This document shows positions 22,336 through 23,447 of a stretch of 23,447 nt of DNA, in pieces. Every line of letters begins with the position of its first letter. Positions within the stretch are counted from its first letter, which is position 1. Made by a program: the position numbers and the translations under genes. The notes beneath the pieces are model-generated. The model was not told where the DNA came from. It did no database searches and saw only the letters and a program-made list of their open reading frames with translations. Source of the stretch: Candidatus Roizmanbacteria bacterium CG_4_9_14_0_2_um_filter_39_13 (GTDB lineage: Bacteria > Patescibacteriota > Microgenomatia > UBA1406 > GWC2-37-13); the NCBI GenBank assembly GCA_002788865.1, contig PFSC01000108.1, positions 1-23,447 of the forward strand, given 5' to 3'.

Positions 22336-23160
22336 ATGTATTACAAAAATAATTCAGGACAGGCATTGATTATTATTGTGCTAATGATCGCGCTCGTTCT
22401 GACGGTGATAGCTGCCTCTTCTTACCAACTTACTGTTCAAACCGAGGGCTCAAAACTTCAAGAAGAGTCGGTTCGTGCACTTGCAGCCGCAGATGCCGGA
22501 ATCGAGGTGGGGCTACAAATTGCAAACACGGAGAGTGCCCCACAAACGTATACATTTGAATCACAAGGAATAAACCTTGCAGGAATAGATGCAACAAAAA
22601 GTGAAATCATTGTGACAACTCCCTCTCGCTCAGACTTTGTCTCATCATTGGTCCCAAAAGACGATCAGTTCACATTCTATACAGCAGCCTTTCCAGAATA
22701 CCCAGCGCCATCATTTGACGGAAGTCTCACAATATTCTTTGGGTCAGAGGGGGCTGGCAACTGCTCTTCACGGTCAACTCCAGCACTTGAGCTGACATTT
22801 ATTTCCGGGGCAGGTAATATCGTGCAACACCAATTGGTAGAGCCTTGCACTTCAGGTCAACTGATTGACGGAACTTCTCTTCCAGTTTCTGCCACTCCAG
22901 TGACCGTGGGTGACGTAACATTCAATTATCAAGTCCAAACAATTGATATGAGTTCTTTTCCAGATGCAAAAATGATCATCGTCCACCCACTGTTTGGAAG
23001 TACTCGACTTCGATTTCTTGCAGGAGCTGGTCAATCATTTCCCAATCAGGGAAAGCTGATTGAATCGCGCTCATACTCAATATCAGGACCATCAAAAATC
23101 GTCACCATCTTTCAATCACTTCCCCAACTTCCTGCAGATTTTTATATTACGAGCTTTTAG
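22336..23160 (+). CDS. PilX-like type IV pilus-associated protein
   Basis: This 274-residue protein has a short polar start (MYYKNNSGQ), one hydrophobic helix (about 9-28, ALIIIVLMIALVLTVIAAS) and then a helical segment (KLQEESVRALAAADAGIEVGL), the layout of PilX N-terminal proteins and pseudopilins. The remainder (about 70-274) is a beta-rich, Ser/Thr-rich domain, presumably outside the membrane, with two cysteines (FGSEGAGNCSS; LVEPCTSG) able to form a disulfide. It may be a minor pilin. It follows the response regulator by 20 nt. Repeat copy B begins 25 nt after the stop codon. Confidence 0.82.
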   Translation: MYYKNNSGQALIIIVLMIALVLTVIAASSYQLTVQTEGSKLQEESVRALAAADAGIEVGLQIANTESAPQTYTFESQGINLAGIDATKSEIIVTTPSRSDFVSSLVPKDDQFTFYTAAFPEYPAPSFDGSLTIFFGSEGAGNCSSRSTPALELTFISGAGNIVQHQLVEPCTSGQLIDGTSLPVSATPVTVGDVTFNYQVQTIDMSSFPDAKMIIVHPLFGSTRLRFLAGAGQSFPNQGKLIESRSYSISGPSKIVTIFQSLPQLPADFYITSF

Positions 23161-23185
23161 GATGAAGATCAGACCACACTCCTTT

Positions 23186-23354
23186 AATCAGAAGAATTCC
23201 TCGAAGCTCTGCTTCGGGGTTGATCCTCTGTCATTCCCGCGTCCTCCAGAGGCGGATCGGCCTTTGGCCGAAAGGCGGGAATCCAGACTGGATCCCCGAT
23301 CGGGTCGGGGATGACAAATAAGATACCCCGTCAGCTTGCTACGGGGTAGTTCAT
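23186..23354 (+). repeat. Dispersed palindromic repeat, copy B (full form)
   Basis: Nearly identical to copy A over its whole length: hairpin CCTCGAAGC/GCTTCGGGG, an 86-nt core (23230-23315) from GTCATTCCCGCG to CGGGGATGAC, then a trailing hairpin CCCCGTCAGC/GCTACGGGG. The rest of the window (23355-23447) is AT-rich; I see no gene start in it. Confidence 0.92.
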
Positions 23355-23447
23355 GTGAATTTTTGGCTTAAGAGTAAAAAATGGTTGCTGAAATAGATAG
23401 TTTAAGTTATTGTAATAACTAAAGCAATAGGATATAGTTCTTTCATG

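Noticed and set aside
69..23160. TGA read as glycine (genetic code 25)
   Set aside because: Several well-supported genes end in TGA at the expected family length, for example at 588-590 and at the end of the EamA gene.
23060..23314. Open frame on the plus strand ending in repeat copy B
   Set aside because: It overlaps the PilX-like gene in another frame and then reads through the repeat; no independent support.
13841..23354. Composite transposon bounded by repeat copies A and B
   Set aside because: Copies A and B are similar and flank the accessory region, but there is no transposase, no target-site duplication visible, and further copies lie inside and outside.

Overview
The window looks like a chromosome segment of a Candidate Phyla Radiation (Patescibacteria) bacterium. 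This rests on AT-rich DNA, compact proteins, and a PrgI / TraC-like / VirB4 / PBP2 gene block of a kind common in those genomes. PilX-like pilus proteins, many short orphan proteins and weak or absent Shine-Dalgarno sites point the same way. Genes end in TGA as well as TAA and TAG, so the TGA-as-glycine code of Gracilibacteria/Absconditabacteria does not apply. The exact lineage cannot be read from the window.

Left part (1-5400). A PduO-type cob(I)alamin adenosyltransferase opens the window. It is followed, on the minus strand, by a Phd-like antitoxin / VapC (PIN) toxin pair. A clear cobalamin riboswitch (1436-1568), with its own promoter, precedes an unrecognised 456-residue protein with a Cys-rich tail and a small acidic partner. 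Then come a thioredoxin (minus strand), a Xer-like tyrosine recombinase that has lost its catalytic tyrosine and two other active-site residues, and a small orphan.

Middle part (5500-13800). RNase HI is followed by a tight block of PrgI, a TraC-like protein, the VirB4 ATPase and penicillin-binding protein 2, that is, envelope and secretion functions. Next are a 702-residue orphan and a nucleoside-deoxyribosyltransferase-like protein fused to a ribbon-helix-helix domain.

Right part (14150-23160). This looks like an accessory metabolic and signalling region. It holds a degenerate class I lysyl-tRNA synthetase homologue, an aldo/keto reductase (minus strand), and an aldehyde-dehydrogenase-family protein without the usual general-base glutamate. 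After these come an EamA exporter, a stand-alone multi-spanning sensor module, a 91-residue protein, a GAF histidine kinase, a single-domain response regulator and a PilX-like pilus protein. A speculative reading is activation, reduction and export of a small carboxylate, followed by a split two-component system.

Four copies of one palindromic repeat family (5395-5480, 13841-14008, 15620-15870, 23186-23354) each sit just after a stop codon. Their side hairpins keep a CCTCG...CGGGG frame while the middle of the stem covaries. They are the most striking non-coding structure after the riboswitch.
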